Assembly (NCBI RefSeq): GCF_047263945.1
Contig: NZ_JBLAVB010000011.1
Location: 85,079 to 149,078 of the forward strand
DNA from: Rhodospirillum sp047263945
GTDB taxonomy: Bacteria; Pseudomonadota; Alphaproteobacteria; Rhodospirillales; Rhodospirillaceae
Direction of reading: 5' to 3'
DNA length: 64,000 nt
The position numbers and the translations under genes are program-made. Positions 1-8,965 of this stretch are shown one piece after another. The notes beneath the pieces were generated by a model that had not been told where the DNA came from, ran no database searches, and saw only the letters and a program-made list of their open reading frames with translations. Position 1 is the first letter of the stretch; each line of letters opens with the position of its first letter.

Positions 1-93
1 ATCCATGGCATCCGCCTCCGTCCCTGGACCGAGGCCCTGGAGGCCATGCTGGCCGAACGCGCCAAACAGACCGGAGAAGGCTCCCCACCATGA
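1..93 (+). CDS. rfbD: dTDP-4-dehydrorhamnose reductase, 3' end only
   Basis: Frame 1 is open from the window edge to a TGA at 91-93. The visible tail contains IRLRPWTEALEAMLAER, which resembles the C-terminal 'R-P-W-x-E-A-L' end of RfbD-type reductases (last step of dTDP-L-rhamnose synthesis). Its stop overlaps the rfbA ATG in an ATGA, as expected for translationally coupled rfb genes. Only 30 residues are visible, so the identification rests on this tail plus the neighbour. Confidence 0.7.
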   Translation: MHGIRLRPWTEALEAMLAERAKQTGEGSPP

Positions 94-968
94 AAGGCAT
101 CATCCTCGCCGGAGGGACGGGCACACGCCTGCATCCGATCACCCGGGCCGTTTCCAAACAGCTTCTGCCCGTCTACGACAAACCCATGATCTATTACCCG
201 ATCAGCACCCTGATGCTGGCGGGAATCCGCGAGATTCTGATCATCACCACCCCCCACGATGCCTCCGACTTCCGCCGCCTGCTGGGCGATGGCTCCCAAT
301 GGGGGGTGGAGCTGTCCTATGCAGAACAACCCCATCCCGAGGGTCTCGCCCAGGCCTTCCTGATCGGCGCGACCTTCATCGGTTCAGACGCCTGCGCCCT
401 GGTCTTGGGGGACAATATTTTCTTCGGGACGGGACTAACCGACCGACTGCGCGCCGCAGCCGGACGAAGGGACGGCGCAACCATCTTCGGCTACAATGTG
501 CGCGATCCCGAACGCTATGGCGTCGTCGCCTTCGATGGGGAAGGCAAAGCCACATCCATCGAGGAAAAACCCCAAGCGCCCAAATCCAGTTGGGCGGTCA
601 CCGGTTTGTACTTTTACGACAACCGGGTGGTGGACATCGCCCGCTCCATCACCCCCAGCCCCCGGGGGGAGTTGGAGATTACCGACATCAACGCCCGCTA
701 CCTGACGGAAGGTGCGTTAACCGTGGAGCGCCTGGGCCGCGGCTTCGCCTGGTTCGACGCGGGCACCCACGACAGCTTGGTGGAAGCCTCCAGCTTCGTG
801 AGGACCGTCGAGACCCTGCAAAACACCCGCATCGCGGTCCCCGAGGAAATCGCCTTCATGAATGGCTGGATTTCCATGGCCTCCCTGGCTGAACAGGGCG
901 CGGCAATGGGCAAAAACAGCTACGGACAATATCTGCTTCGTCTGGTCGAGGACCAGAGTCGTTCCTGA
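90..968 (+). CDS. rfbA: Glucose-1-phosphate thymidylyltransferase
   Basis: 292 residues, the usual length for RfbA/RmlA. It condenses glucose-1-phosphate with dTTP to dTDP-glucose, the first step of dTDP-L-rhamnose synthesis for surface polysaccharide. The N-terminal nucleotide-binding signature GGTGTRLHPIT is at residues 8-18, followed by YDKPMIYYPISTLMLAGI. Further family blocks are LVLGDNIFFG, the EEKP segment near residue 155 and GFAWFDAGTHDSL near residue 220. The ATG overlaps the upstream rfbD stop, so it is the last gene of an rfb operon; the next gene starts about 90 bp downstream. Confidence 0.95.
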   Translation: MKGIILAGGTGTRLHPITRAVSKQLLPVYDKPMIYYPISTLMLAGIREILIITTPHDASDFRRLLGDGSQWGVELSYAEQPHPEGLAQAFLIGATFIGSDACALVLGDNIFFGTGLTDRLRAAAGRRDGATIFGYNVRDPERYGVVAFDGEGKATSIEEKPQAPKSSWAVTGLYFYDNRVVDIARSITPSPRGELEITDINARYLTEGALTVERLGRGFAWFDAGTHDSLVEASSFVRTVETLQNTRIAVPEEIAFMNGWISMASLAEQGAAMGKNSYGQYLLRLVEDQSRS

Positions 969-1060
969 CGCAAGCAGGCTATGGGAAGAGGTGACGCCGC
1001 AATCCATTTCCGTTACCTTCCCTTTCCAATGGATTCAACCTGGACCCCGATCGTATAATC

Positions 1061-1462
1061 ATGGACCCTATAGACCGACGGCGCCCCTTGCGTGTTCGTC
1101 CCATGCTCGGCACCCGTGTCGATGTTCTGACCCGGTTGGATGGCGCAATTCGCTTGGCCCAGCCCCGTTTGACCGCACCGAACGTCTCCCTTCGATACGT
1201 TCCCGACCGACGAATACTGGACCCGGAGAGCGTCGCGGCCTATTTCTCACATATCGCCAGAGCCCTTTGGCCCGGGCCCGAGGAATTGGCCCTGGCCATT
1301 CTGGACGATATAAACAATGAAGCCGTCCCCCGGTGGATCCAAGTGCGGGTCACCGCCCAATCCCCGGGGGGATTCGATCATCGAGTGGTTGTGGAAGACC
1401 ACCAACCCCAATGGCGCCCCGACTGGAGTGGCGCGCCCGTGGGCGATACCGGAGCCCCTTAG
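1061..1462 (+). CDS. Conserved hypothetical protein
   Basis: 133-residue ORF with no signal peptide or membrane segment. I do not recognise a family with certainty. The C-terminal half (LDDINNEAVPRWIQVRV, then HRVVVEDHQPQW) has a beta-strand-rich look that faintly recalls T-fold proteins such as QueF, but no catalytic Cys or Glu motif of QueF is present. It ends 8 bp before the J-domain gene, so the two may be co-transcribed. Codon use matches the surrounding genome, supporting a real gene. Function unknown. Confidence 0.55.
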   Translation: MDPIDRRRPLRVRPMLGTRVDVLTRLDGAIRLAQPRLTAPNVSLRYVPDRRILDPESVAAYFSHIARALWPGPEELALAILDDINNEAVPRWIQVRVTAQSPGGFDHRVVVEDHQPQWRPDWSGAPVGDTGAP

Positions 1463-1469
1463 AACCACC

Positions 1470-2897
1470 ATGGCCGCCTCACCTACGGATCCGAAAGGGT
1501 ACTATCGCATTCTGGGCTTGTCCCCGGACGCGACCGAGGCCGCCATTAAAAAGGCCTATCGCCACAAGGCGATGATCCTCCATCCGGACCTCAACAAAAG
1601 CCCCAATGCCGTGGCCGAGTTCCAGCGGCTGAACGATGCTCACCAGACCTTGGCCGATCCCAAAACACGGCGGGCCTACGACACCCTCGCTGCCACACCA
1701 CCACCCAGGGATCCCCCACCCCAACGCCCCCGTCCAGGAGCCCAAGCCTACGCACATGCGCAAGCTCAGGCCAACCGGGCACAGGCCAACCGAACCCAAG
1801 CAAACCGAACCCAAACAAACCGGACCCAAACAAACAAGGCCCAAACAAACCGGACCCAAACAAACCGGACTCAAACCGGGCACGCACATGCGACGCCGCC
1901 GCCGGGCCAGAAAGCCGCCCTCGGCCCCCAGCCCTGCGCTGCCTGTGGTCAGGTCACCGCCCAGCCGCGCTTCGTGATCCTCGAAAAAGTCACCGGACTG
2001 GGCCTGCGGGTAAAGCGGGAGCCGATCACAGGTGTATTCTGCCGCCGCTGCGCAGAGCGCTATGCATTTCTGGCAAGCCTTCACTGCTGGCTGAAGGGCT
2101 GGTGGGCCATTCCCTCTGGCCCCTTCCAGACAATCGCCGCCCTTTGGGTCAACCTGCGCGGCGGCCTCAAGCCGCCCCGGGAAAACAGTCAATTGCTGCT
2201 CCGTCAAGCCCGGGCCTTCCTGGCCAGAGGCGACCGCGCCCTGGCCCAGGGGCTCGCCAACCAGGCGCTTGCCCTGGCCCCGGACCCAGGCCAGGACCGC
2301 CTGAACGCGGAACGCATGCTCAACGCCATGGGGGCCGAACCGGAGCGACGGTTGCGCAATGTATGGAGCGGCCCTGGATCCGGCTTTTGGCTGCAACTGA
2401 CACCACCGGTCGGGATCGCCCTGATGATCGGCCTGATCACCCTGCCCTGGTACCGACCCAGCCTGATCTCAACACAACCCGTACCCACCGCAGCCCAGAC
2501 ACCATCGCCGCCCGTCCCGGTCGGAACGTCGAGACCCCTTAATCGGGCCAGCACACCCGTGGCACCGGTGACCCTACCCCAGGGACGGATCCATTCCGTG
2601 GCCGCCCCCACCGTGGCCCTGCGCACCGGACCGGGCACCCAATACGAGGCGGCGGCCCTCGCCAAGCGTGGGACTTTCCTTGTGGTTCTGGAGGTGGACG
2701 CCGATGGCATTTGGGCCCGGGCCATGACGGCCCAAGGGCTGGTGGGCTTCGTCCCGCTGGAGCTTCTGCGCCCCATCGCCGCCGAAGAGACACCGCCCGG
2801 ACCCGCAGACGGATCTGCCCCGGAAGCGGGCCCAGGAGCAGGAAAGCGCAAAATACCCTCTCCCCTGTCCAAGCCACCTATGCCGCTCTCACCTTAG
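1470..2897 (+). CDS. Membrane-anchored J-domain protein with zinc-ribbon and SH3-like domains
   Basis: 475 residues from the ATG at 1470; an upstream extension of the same frame overlaps the preceding gene and is not needed. Order: a J domain at about residues 8-70 (GYYRILGLSPDATEAAIKKA, with the HPD triad in ILHPDLNK); a low-complexity stretch of TNRTQ-like pentapeptides (about 100-136); a CxxC...CxxC zinc ribbon (CAACG and CRRC); a repeat-type helical region; one membrane span (about 308-328, IALMIGLITLPWY); and a C-terminal bacterial SH3-like domain (VALRTGPGTQYEAAALAKRG). It probably recruits Hsp70 at the membrane, with the SH3 domain outside binding the wall (inference). The 3' end overlaps the convergent transporter gene by 20 bp. 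Confidence 0.75.
   Translation: MAASPTDPKGYYRILGLSPDATEAAIKKAYRHKAMILHPDLNKSPNAVAEFQRLNDAHQTLADPKTRRAYDTLAATPPPRDPPPQRPRPGAQAYAHAQAQANRAQANRTQANRTQTNRTQTNKAQTNRTQTNRTQTGHAHATPPPGQKAALGPQPCAACGQVTAQPRFVILEKVTGLGLRVKREPITGVFCRRCAERYAFLASLHCWLKGWWAIPSGPFQTIAALWVNLRGGLKPPRENSQLLLRQARAFLARGDRALAQGLANQALALAPDPGQDRLNAERMLNAMGAEPERRLRNVWSGPGSGFWLQLTPPVGIALMIGLITLPWYRPSLISTQPVPTAAQTPSPPVPVGTSRPLNRASTPVAPVTLPQGRIHSVAAPTVALRTGPGTQYEAAALAKRGTFLVVLEVDADGIWARAMTAQGLVGFVPLELLRPIAAEETPPGPADGSAPEAGPGAGKRKIPSPLSKPPMPLSP
1768..1878 (+). repeat. 15-bp tandem repeat inside the J-domain gene
   Basis: A run of about seven imperfect 15-bp units (type unit CAAACCGGACCCAAA) encodes pentapeptides of the TNRTQ kind (ANRAQ, ANRTQ, TNRTQ, TNKAQ). 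It lies between the J domain and the zinc ribbon, so it lengthens a hydrophilic linker without changing frame. The near-identical units suggest recent slippage expansion. Confidence 0.85.
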
Positions 2898-3771
2898 GCT
2901 GCGGCACATCTCCCGCCCGTTGGCTCCAGACCACTCCGGCGACCACCAGGAACATCCCCACCCCCTGGATCGGCCCGGGCCGCTGATCCAGCAGCCCCCA
3001 TCCCAGCAGAACCGCAGACAGAGGGCTCAGGAAGGCCAGGGCAGAGGCCCGGGCGGGTCCCAACAGAGCCAATCCCCGGAACCAAAGGACATAGGTCACC
3101 GCCGCCCCAATCAGCCCCAGATACCCCAGGGAAAGGGCCTGTCCCACCGTCGGTGCGGGCCAAGCGGGCTCCAGAAGCAAGGCCGCAGGGACTAGCAAGA
3201 CTCCCCCTGCCACCATCTGCCAAGCGGTCAAAGTGAGTGGGGGTACGTTGGCACCCCATTTCCGAGTGAGCACCGTTCCCAAGGCCATGGAGACCGCCCC
3301 TCCCAGGGCCGCCACCACCCCCAGGCCATCCACCACCAATCCCGGAGCCAGGACCAGCAGCCCGACGCCCGCCATGCCCAGAACGGCCGCTCCCACGGCT
3401 CCGGGGCGAATGGCCGTACCGAGCAGCGGCCATGCCAACAAGACCACCAGCAGAGGCTGGGAGGCCCCCAGGGTCGCCGCCAATCCCCCCGGCAAGCGAA
3501 AGGCTGCCAAAAAGAGCAGACCCCAGAAAAAGGTAAAGTTGAAGGCCCCCAACACCAAGGCCCGTCCCCACCAAATCCCCGTTGGCAGGCGCCGGACCAA
3601 CAGCAGCAGCAGCAGCCCTGCGGGCAAGGCGCGCAGGCAAGCAATGGTCAGGGGATAGCCCGCAGGAAGACCTTCCGTAGCGACGATATAGGAACTGCCC
3701 CAAATGGCCGGAGCCAAAGCGGTCAGCGCGAGATCCACGCTCCGAATCCTGGTCACGGCCGCCTCCCGCAC
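2878..3771 (-). CDS. EamA/DMT-family transporter
   Basis: 297 residues with about ten hydrophobic segments arranged as two EamA halves. The N-terminal half starts ALTALAPAIWGSSYIVATEGLPAGYP; the second half begins near LGGAVSMALGTVLTRKWG. This is the drug/metabolite transporter superfamily of inner-membrane exporters. The substrate is not predictable. It is divergent from the LysR regulator at 3959 with about 190 bp between, the usual arrangement for a LysR-controlled exporter. Its 3' end overlaps the convergent J-domain gene. Confidence 0.85.
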   Translation of the reverse strand: MREAAVTRIRSVDLALTALAPAIWGSSYIVATEGLPAGYPLTIACLRALPAGLLLLLLVRRLPTGIWWGRALVLGAFNFTFFWGLLFLAAFRLPGGLAATLGASQPLLVVLLAWPLLGTAIRPGAVGAAVLGMAGVGLLVLAPGLVVDGLGVVAALGGAVSMALGTVLTRKWGANVPPLTLTAWQMVAGGVLLVPAALLLEPAWPAPTVGQALSLGYLGLIGAAVTYVLWFRGLALLGPARASALAFLSPLSAVLLGWGLLDQRPGPIQGVGMFLVVAGVVWSQRAGDVPQPKVRAA

Positions 3772-3958
3772 GCCGGATGCGACAAGGTCGGGGCCAAAGG
3801 TCGCCCTTCTGGGGGCGAGTTTGGGTGAAATCGGGAAGCACTCTCAAGCATTGAACAGCTCCTTCATGGCGGTTTCCATCTCCCCCAGACCTAGCCCCCT
3901 TACCGAAAAGTGATAATACTGACTCTTTTCCCATCACTCGAAACTCAGGGGATCGAAT

Positions 3959-4885
3959 ATGGATAGCCTTCGGATCCTCCGCGCCTTCTGCCTCACCGTT
4001 GAGGAAGGCAGTTTTGCCGGTGCAGCCCGGCGCTTGGGGCTCACCCCGGCGGCAGTGGGCAAGATGATCGCCGGACTGGAGGCGGAGCACGGCGTGCGCC
4101 TGTTCCATCGCACCACCCGACGCATGAGCCCCACCCAGGCGGGCCAGGAACACCACCGCCGCGTTTCCCGGATACTGGAAGATCTGGAAGAGGCCAACCG
4201 CGCCCTGGACCCCCAACGCGACCGCCCGTCGGGGTCCCTGCTGGTCAGCGCACCCATGACCCTGGGACTCACCCACCTATCCCCAACCATCCCCGGATTC
4301 CTGTCCCGCTACCCAGAGATCACCCTGGACCTGCGCCTGGATGACCGCCGGGTGGATATCATCGGTGAAGGCTTCGACTTGGCCATCCGGGGCAAGGCGA
4401 TTTTGGAAGACAGCGATCTGGTCGCCCGCCCCTTGATGACCCTGAATCATGTGGTCTGCGCCTCACCGACCTACCTCGCAGCCCAGGGAGAACCCAGGGA
4501 GCCAGAGGCCTTAGCCGGGCACGATTTGATCCGCTTCTCCCTGAGCGGGCATGCGAACAGTTGGACCTTCAAGAAAGGAGAGCGCCAAGTCAGCATCCCG
4601 ACCCGGGGACGCTATGCGGTGACCAACAGCCTTGCCATCCGCGAGGCCCTTCTGGCCGGAGCGGGCATGAGCCTGATCCCCGAAACCTATGTGCGAGCGG
4701 ACATCGCCGCAGGACGGTTGAAAGCGGTTTTAACGGATTGGTCAATGATCGAGATCACCGTTTACGCCATCTACCCTTCGCGACGATTGCTCTCGCCGAA
4801 GGTCAGGGTCTTCCTGGATTATCTTCTGGAAAGCTTGGATCGGGAGGCGGTTATTCCGGAGGCCTACGCCGCCGATGGAGGGTGA
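3959..4885 (+). CDS. LysR-family transcriptional regulator
   Basis: 308 residues. The N-terminal winged helix-turn-helix covers about residues 1-60 (LRILRAFCLTVEEGSFAGAA, then RLFHRTTRRMSPTQAG). The periplasmic-binding-like effector domain follows from about residue 90 (GSLLVSAPMTLGLTHLSP; LRLDDRRVDIIGEGFDLAIR). It is divergent from the EamA exporter, which it probably controls. Its last 35 bp overlap the 3' end of fliJ on the other strand. Confidence 0.9.
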   Translation: MDSLRILRAFCLTVEEGSFAGAARRLGLTPAAVGKMIAGLEAEHGVRLFHRTTRRMSPTQAGQEHHRRVSRILEDLEEANRALDPQRDRPSGSLLVSAPMTLGLTHLSPTIPGFLSRYPEITLDLRLDDRRVDIIGEGFDLAIRGKAILEDSDLVARPLMTLNHVVCASPTYLAAQGEPREPEALAGHDLIRFSLSGHANSWTFKKGERQVSIPTRGRYAVTNSLAIREALLAGAGMSLIPETYVRADIAAGRLKAVLTDWSMIEITVYAIYPSRRLLSPKVRVFLDYLLESLDREAVIPEAYAADGG

Positions 4886-5276
4886 GGCCAATTTCGTCCA
4901 AGACCTTCTGTTCCTTTTGGTCCCGCTCCTCGCGCTCCTTCTTCTCCCGGTTTTCCTGGGAGATCTCCACCACCTTCAAGGCCCGATAGGCCTCGGCAAG
5001 GTTATCACGGGCGTCATTCAGGGCTGCCTCCAACCGCCGCCGGTGTTCGGCCAGGGACTCCTTGTCCGCCAAATGGCGGGCCACGTAGGCCCCCAAGGTG
5101 AAGCCCAGCTCCGGATGTTCCCTGGCGAAGGCTTCCTCCTTGCCCATGGCCGCGTCCAGATCCGCCTCCCGGGCGTTCAACTCACCTTCGGCCCGGTAGA
5201 GCTCGCCCAGCATGCGCTGGCATTCGTCCACCTCGAAACGGCGCAGTCGGATCAGGGCTTTCAGGTCCTTGGCCAT
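4851..5276 (-). CDS. fliJ: Flagellar export chaperone FliJ
   Basis: 141 residues, almost entirely charged alpha helix and predicted antiparallel coiled coil (LIRLRRFEVDECQRMLGELY; later EISQENREKKEREERDQKEQ). FliJ is the small stalk protein that couples the FliI ATPase ring to the FlhA export gate. Sequence similarity in this family is weak, so the call rests on length, composition and position 14 bp downstream of fliI. The 3' end overlaps the convergent LysR gene. Confidence 0.8.
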   Translation of the reverse strand: MAKDLKALIRLRRFEVDECQRMLGELYRAEGELNAREADLDAAMGKEEAFAREHPELGFTLGAYVARHLADKESLAEHRRRLEAALNDARDNLAEAYRALKVVEISQENREKKEREERDQKEQKVLDEIGLTLHRRRRPPE

Positions 5277-5290
5277 GGGTCCTTACGGTC

Positions 5291-6748
5291 CTAACGCTGG
5301 CGTCGGGGGGGCACGGGGAAAGCCTTGGCCTGGTTGCCCTGCCCCGGAGCCTGGGCATTGCGATTGGCCTCGGACTGTTGGGCCCGTTCCCGCTCCTCTT
5401 CCGCAGCAGCCGCCGCCTGAAGGGCCGGCATGATCGCCTGGGTCAGCCAAGCATAGCCCGTATCCAGGTCCGTCCCCTCGTCCTTGCGCTGGGACAGAAA
5501 GGCCTCCAAGGGATCATGGACCTGGATGGCCATGTCCACCTGGGGGTCCGACCCCATCCGATAGGCGCCAAGGCGGATCAATTCTGCCATGTCCTCGTAG
5601 GACGACATCAATCGCCGGGCCTCACCCACCAACAGGTTCTGTTCAGGCGTGTTACAGCCGGGCATGGTGCGTGACACGCTGCGCAGGATGTTGATGGCCG
5701 GGTAGCGCCCCCGTTCGCCGATGGCGCGATCCAACACGATATGGCCGTCCAAAATGCCCCGCACGGCATCGGAAATGGGCTCGTTGTGGTCGTCCCCCTC
5801 CACCAACACAGTGAACAGACCTGTGATGGTGCCCGATCCCTCCCGCCCCGGTCCGGCCCGCTCCAACAGCTTGGGCAATTCGGCGAAAACCGTTGGCGTA
5901 TAGCCCTTGGAGGCCGGGGGTTCGCCCGCAGACAGGCTGATCTCCCGCTGGGCCATGGCAAAGCGGGTCACACTGTCCATCAGGCAAAGGACGTCCAACC
6001 CCTGGTCCCGGAAGTATTCGGCCACCGCCAAGGTCATATGGGCTGCCTGTCGGCGCATCAAGGGGCTTTCGTCGCTGGTGGCGACCACGGTGACAGAACG
6101 GCGTAGCCCCTCCTCCCCCAAATCATCCTCGATGAATTCCCGGGCCTCGCGACCGCGCTCGCCGACCAGCCCCATGACAATGACATCGGCTGTGGTATGG
6201 CGGATGAACATGGACATCAGCGAGCTCTTACCGACGCCCGACCCGGCGAAGATCCCCATCCGTTGGCCCTTGCAACAGGTCAGGAAGGTATTGATCGCCC
6301 GCACACCCAAATCCAGCTTGCCCCCCACCCGTTGGCGGTCATGGGCGCTCAGGGGGGTGGCGCGAATGGGCACCCGGGCTTCCGCCGTTGGCAGGGGTCC
6401 CTTGCCATCGACCGGTTCGCCCATGGCGTTGATCACCCGGCCCAACCATCCCTTCGTCGGGTGAATGGCGGGGACACCCTCGGACAGCTCGGTCCGGCAC
6501 CCCAACCCCACCCCGTCCAGGCCGGTGAACGGCATGAGCAGGGCGCGACCCGCGCGGAAGCCCACCACCTCGCAGGGGACCCGTCGGCTATCCCGGGCCA
6601 CAACCCAGCAGCGGTCCCCCACGGACAGGCTGGTCTGAACACCGCCGATTTCCACCAACATGCCCTGGACACCGACCACCCGCCCATGGATGCGCCGCTC
6701 AGGCACCTTGGCGAGGTCGTTGATGATCGAGGAAAAGAGCTGGCTCAT
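5291..6748 (-). CDS. fliI: Flagellum-specific ATP synthase FliI
   Basis: 485 residues from the ATG (MSQLFSSIINDLAK); an in-frame GTG five codons upstream (6763) is the alternative start. FliI is the cytoplasmic ATPase of the flagellar type III export apparatus, related to the F1 beta subunit. The Walker A motif GSGVGKS is at residues 169-175, with the FliI/YscN signature KLDLGVRAINTFLTC before it and GLVGERGREAREFIEDDLG after it. The Walker B/catalytic block is DVLCLMDSVTRFAMAQREI. It forms an operon with fliJ and is divergent from ctrA, an order common in Rhodospirillales. Confidence 0.95.
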   Translation of the reverse strand: MSQLFSSIINDLAKVPERRIHGRVVGVQGMLVEIGGVQTSLSVGDRCWVVARDSRRVPCEVVGFRAGRALLMPFTGLDGVGLGCRTELSEGVPAIHPTKGWLGRVINAMGEPVDGKGPLPTAEARVPIRATPLSAHDRQRVGGKLDLGVRAINTFLTCCKGQRMGIFAGSGVGKSSLMSMFIRHTTADVIVMGLVGERGREAREFIEDDLGEEGLRRSVTVVATSDESPLMRRQAAHMTLAVAEYFRDQGLDVLCLMDSVTRFAMAQREISLSAGEPPASKGYTPTVFAELPKLLERAGPGREGSGTITGLFTVLVEGDDHNEPISDAVRGILDGHIVLDRAIGERGRYPAINILRSVSRTMPGCNTPEQNLLVGEARRLMSSYEDMAELIRLGAYRMGSDPQVDMAIQVHDPLEAFLSQRKDEGTDLDTGYAWLTQAIMPALQAAAAAEEERERAQQSEANRNAQAPGQGNQAKAFPVPPRRQR

Positions 6749-7018
6749 GGGCAGGCGGACCACTTCAAAAAAAAGGGATTTGCCGAGACGATACGCCCTC
6801 TCCTCTTAATGACAGCTAAAAATCCCCCGTCTATCCTTCCCTTGACCGGTGGCCCGCCAATCGGGCAAAACCCGGCCCTCAGGCTGAAAACTTTAGAATC
6901 CCTGTCCCATTATTAAGCCACAGAAGTTCCACCGAGAAACAAAGAAAGCATCGCAAATGTCCGATTTCGCACAAAAAATCAATTTTCCCACTTGTCACGA
7001 CTCCGAGATCCTTTTACC

Positions 7019-7073
7019 TTAATGAAGGTTAACGCAGCCGATCAAAATCCGTTAAATCGAGTTCAAATTTAAC
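7019..7073 (+). promoter_or_regulatory. Candidate CtrA-type half-sites upstream of ctrA
   Basis: The 450-bp gap between fliI and ctrA is AT-rich relative to its flanks and holds four TTAA cores at 7019, 7029 (as TTAAC), 7052 and 7069 (as TTAAC). CtrA binds TTAA-N7-TTAA in Caulobacter. The first pair here is spaced by six, not seven, so the match is imperfect. Position 145-200 bp before ctrA and divergent to fliI fits autoregulation or flagellar control (inference). The rest of the gap (6764-7018 and 7074-7200) shows nothing I can assign. Confidence 0.35.
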
Positions 7074-7216
7074 GGGGTGCGTTTGATCGAGAGTCAAAAA
7101 AGCCGCGCGATCTGAGGCCCCCTAAAAAGAGGGTCCCCTTTTCCGCGAAACGCTTCAGGCCAACCGACCGATTCCAAATGGCGGCGAGCGGCCCACCATC
7201 CCAAGGGAGCAGTACC

Positions 7217-7924
7217 ATGCGCGTTTTGGTGATTGAGGATGATGCAGCCACGGCCAAGAGCATCGAGGTGGTCCTGAAGAAGGAAGGTTGGGTGGTCGAC
7301 ACCACCGATTCCGGCGAGGACGGCCTGGAGATCGGCAAGCTTTATGAATACGACATCATCCTCGTCGACCTGATGCTGCCGGACATGGACGGGATGGAGG
7401 TCATCCGCCACCTGCGGGCCTCGCGCATCAACACACCGGTGCTGATCCTGTCTGGCCTGACAGAAAGCGAGCGCAAGGTAAAGGGTCTGGGCGCAGGCGC
7501 CGACGACTACCTGACCAAACCCTTCGACAAATCCGAACTGGTGGCCCGCATGCAGGCGATCGTCCGCCGCTCCATGGGCCATTCCCAATCCGTGGTTCAC
7601 GTGGGCAAGCTGGCGGTTAATCTGGACGCCCGCACCGCCGATGTGGGGGGAGACCCGGTGCACCTGACCGGCAAGGAATACGGCATTCTGGAACTCCTGA
7701 CCCTGCGCAAGGGCTCGACCCTGACCAAGGAGCAGTTCCTGAACCACCTTTACGGCGGCATGGACGAACCCGAGCTGAAGATCATCGACGTCTTCATCTG
7801 CAAACTCCGCAAAAAGCTGACCCAAGCCACCGGCGGAGTGAATTACATCGAAACCGTCTGGGGCCGGGGTTACGTGCTGCGCGACCCAGCCGAGCCCCCC
7901 GCGCAACAGGCGGCCAACGGCTGA
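7217..7924 (+). CDS. ctrA: Cell-cycle response regulator CtrA
   Basis: 235 residues from the ATG at 7217, preceded by GGGAG at 7204-7208. The receiver domain (residues 1-115) carries the phospho-acceptor Asp51 in IILVDLMLPDMDG and Lys in DDYLTKPFDKSEL. The C-terminal OmpR-type winged helix (about 130-225) contains the CtrA-typical LTGKEYGILELLTLRKG and LYGGMDEPELKIIDVFICKL. In alphaproteobacteria CtrA governs the cell cycle and, in Rhodospirillales, chiefly motility genes. The divergent fliI-fliJ pair fits that role. Confidence 0.95.
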   Translation: MRVLVIEDDAATAKSIEVVLKKEGWVVDTTDSGEDGLEIGKLYEYDIILVDLMLPDMDGMEVIRHLRASRINTPVLILSGLTESERKVKGLGAGADDYLTKPFDKSELVARMQAIVRRSMGHSQSVVHVGKLAVNLDARTADVGGDPVHLTGKEYGILELLTLRKGSTLTKEQFLNHLYGGMDEPELKIIDVFICKLRKKLTQATGGVNYIETVWGRGYVLRDPAEPPAQQAANG

Positions 7925-8018
7925 TCGTCTGCAGGACCAGCGCAATACCAGCCCCCCCTCTGGACCCACCGGTTTATCTGGCGGATCCCACATTCCAATC
8001 AAAAGCCTCAGCCACTGC

Positions 8019-8192
8019 ATACGACAGTGTCTCGTCTTTTTTGGGCGATTGCCCAAACCCATTTGGGGGCAAATGCCCCTAATCCCCCATTTTTTTATGG
8101 CTTGGGGTCTGGGGCCTTTCGGCCCCGGCCTCGCCAAAGAGGGGGGGGGACGGGGCAAAGCCCCGTGGCTGGACAGCACCGACTGTCGTGTC
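8019..8192 (-). repeat. Family A multi-hairpin element, copy 1 (reverse orientation)
   Basis: Fills the ctrA-GST gap. Hairpins in + order: TTGGGCGATTGCCCAA (8041-8056), a G5/C4 hairpin (8062-8080), GGGGCCTTTCGGCCCC (8111-8126) and CGGGGCAAAGCCCCG (8151-8165). The outer arms (CGACAGTG near 8022; ACTGTCG near 8180) are inverted repeats that would close the structure. This is the reverse complement of the layout in copies 2-4 and 6. Confidence 0.85.
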
Positions 8193-8201
8193 CCGTGAGC
8201 C

Positions 8202-8843
8202 TCAGCCCCTGGTCGCGCCCTGAGCGGCGGCTAGGCGATCGTCATCCTCCCAAACTTTTTGAAAGGATGGCCGGGCGGTGATCCGCTCCACGAAGTCTGT
8301 AAAAACGGGCCGCTCCGGCACCAGGCCAAACATCATGGTCCAATGGAGCGCCACCCCCCATTGCAGGTCGGCGAGGCTCATCCGCTCGCCCAAAATGTAC
8401 GGCCCCTGAGACAAGGCGCCTTCGAGCACGGACAGCATGCTGTCGTAATCCCCATAGGGCGCCCGGGAAGGCGGGCCGGGATCGGCCTTGTTCGCCTTAT
8501 CCATCAGCGCCGGTTCGAAACAAGAGGCGTAATAAACCATCCAACGAAGATAGGACCCCCGGGCCGGATCGGTCACTCCCGGCGCCAATCCCTTTTCCGG
8601 ATACAGGTCCCCCAGGTATAGGGCGATGGCAATCTGTTCGGTGACGATGATCTCCCCATGGCGGAGAGTCGGCACCTTGCCCAAGGGATTGACTGCCAGG
8701 AACTCGGGCGACCGGTTCTCTCCCTTCGACAGATCCAACACATGGAGGGCATAGGGGATCCCAAGTTCCTCCAACAGGATGCGGCTGCCCGACGCCCGGG
8801 TTTGGGGCGCGTAATACAGGGTCGGAGGCGTTTGGCTTGTCAT
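8202..8843 (-). CDS. Glutathione S-transferase family protein
   Basis: 213 residues. N-terminal thioredoxin-like domain (about 8-85: LYYAPQTRASGSRILLEELG; then NPLGKVPTLRHGEIIVTEQIAI, holding the cis-Pro and the Glu/Thr pair that binds glutathione). All-helical C-terminal domain from about residue 95 (LRWMVYYASCFEPALMDK). Cytoplasmic; substrate unknown. Divergent from the WYL regulator at 8966, which may control it. A second, unrelated GST lies at 54539. Confidence 0.88.
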   Translation of the reverse strand: MTSQTPPTLYYAPQTRASGSRILLEELGIPYALHVLDLSKGENRSPEFLAVNPLGKVPTLRHGEIIVTEQIAIALYLGDLYPEKGLAPGVTDPARGSYLRWMVYYASCFEPALMDKANKADPGPPSRAPYGDYDSMLSVLEGALSQGPYILGERMSLADLQWGVALHWTMMFGLVPERPVFTDFVERITARPSFQKVWEDDDRLAAAQGATRG

Positions 8844-8965
8844 GGCTCACGGTTTCCTTATGCAAGGGTCAGGGGGTCGGGATCGACGGTCCATTCTCCC
8901 TCGCCTAACCTGTCAAAACCTGTCAGGTTCACTCCCTGGGTTGCAAAAATAATCAGAGGGCGGGG

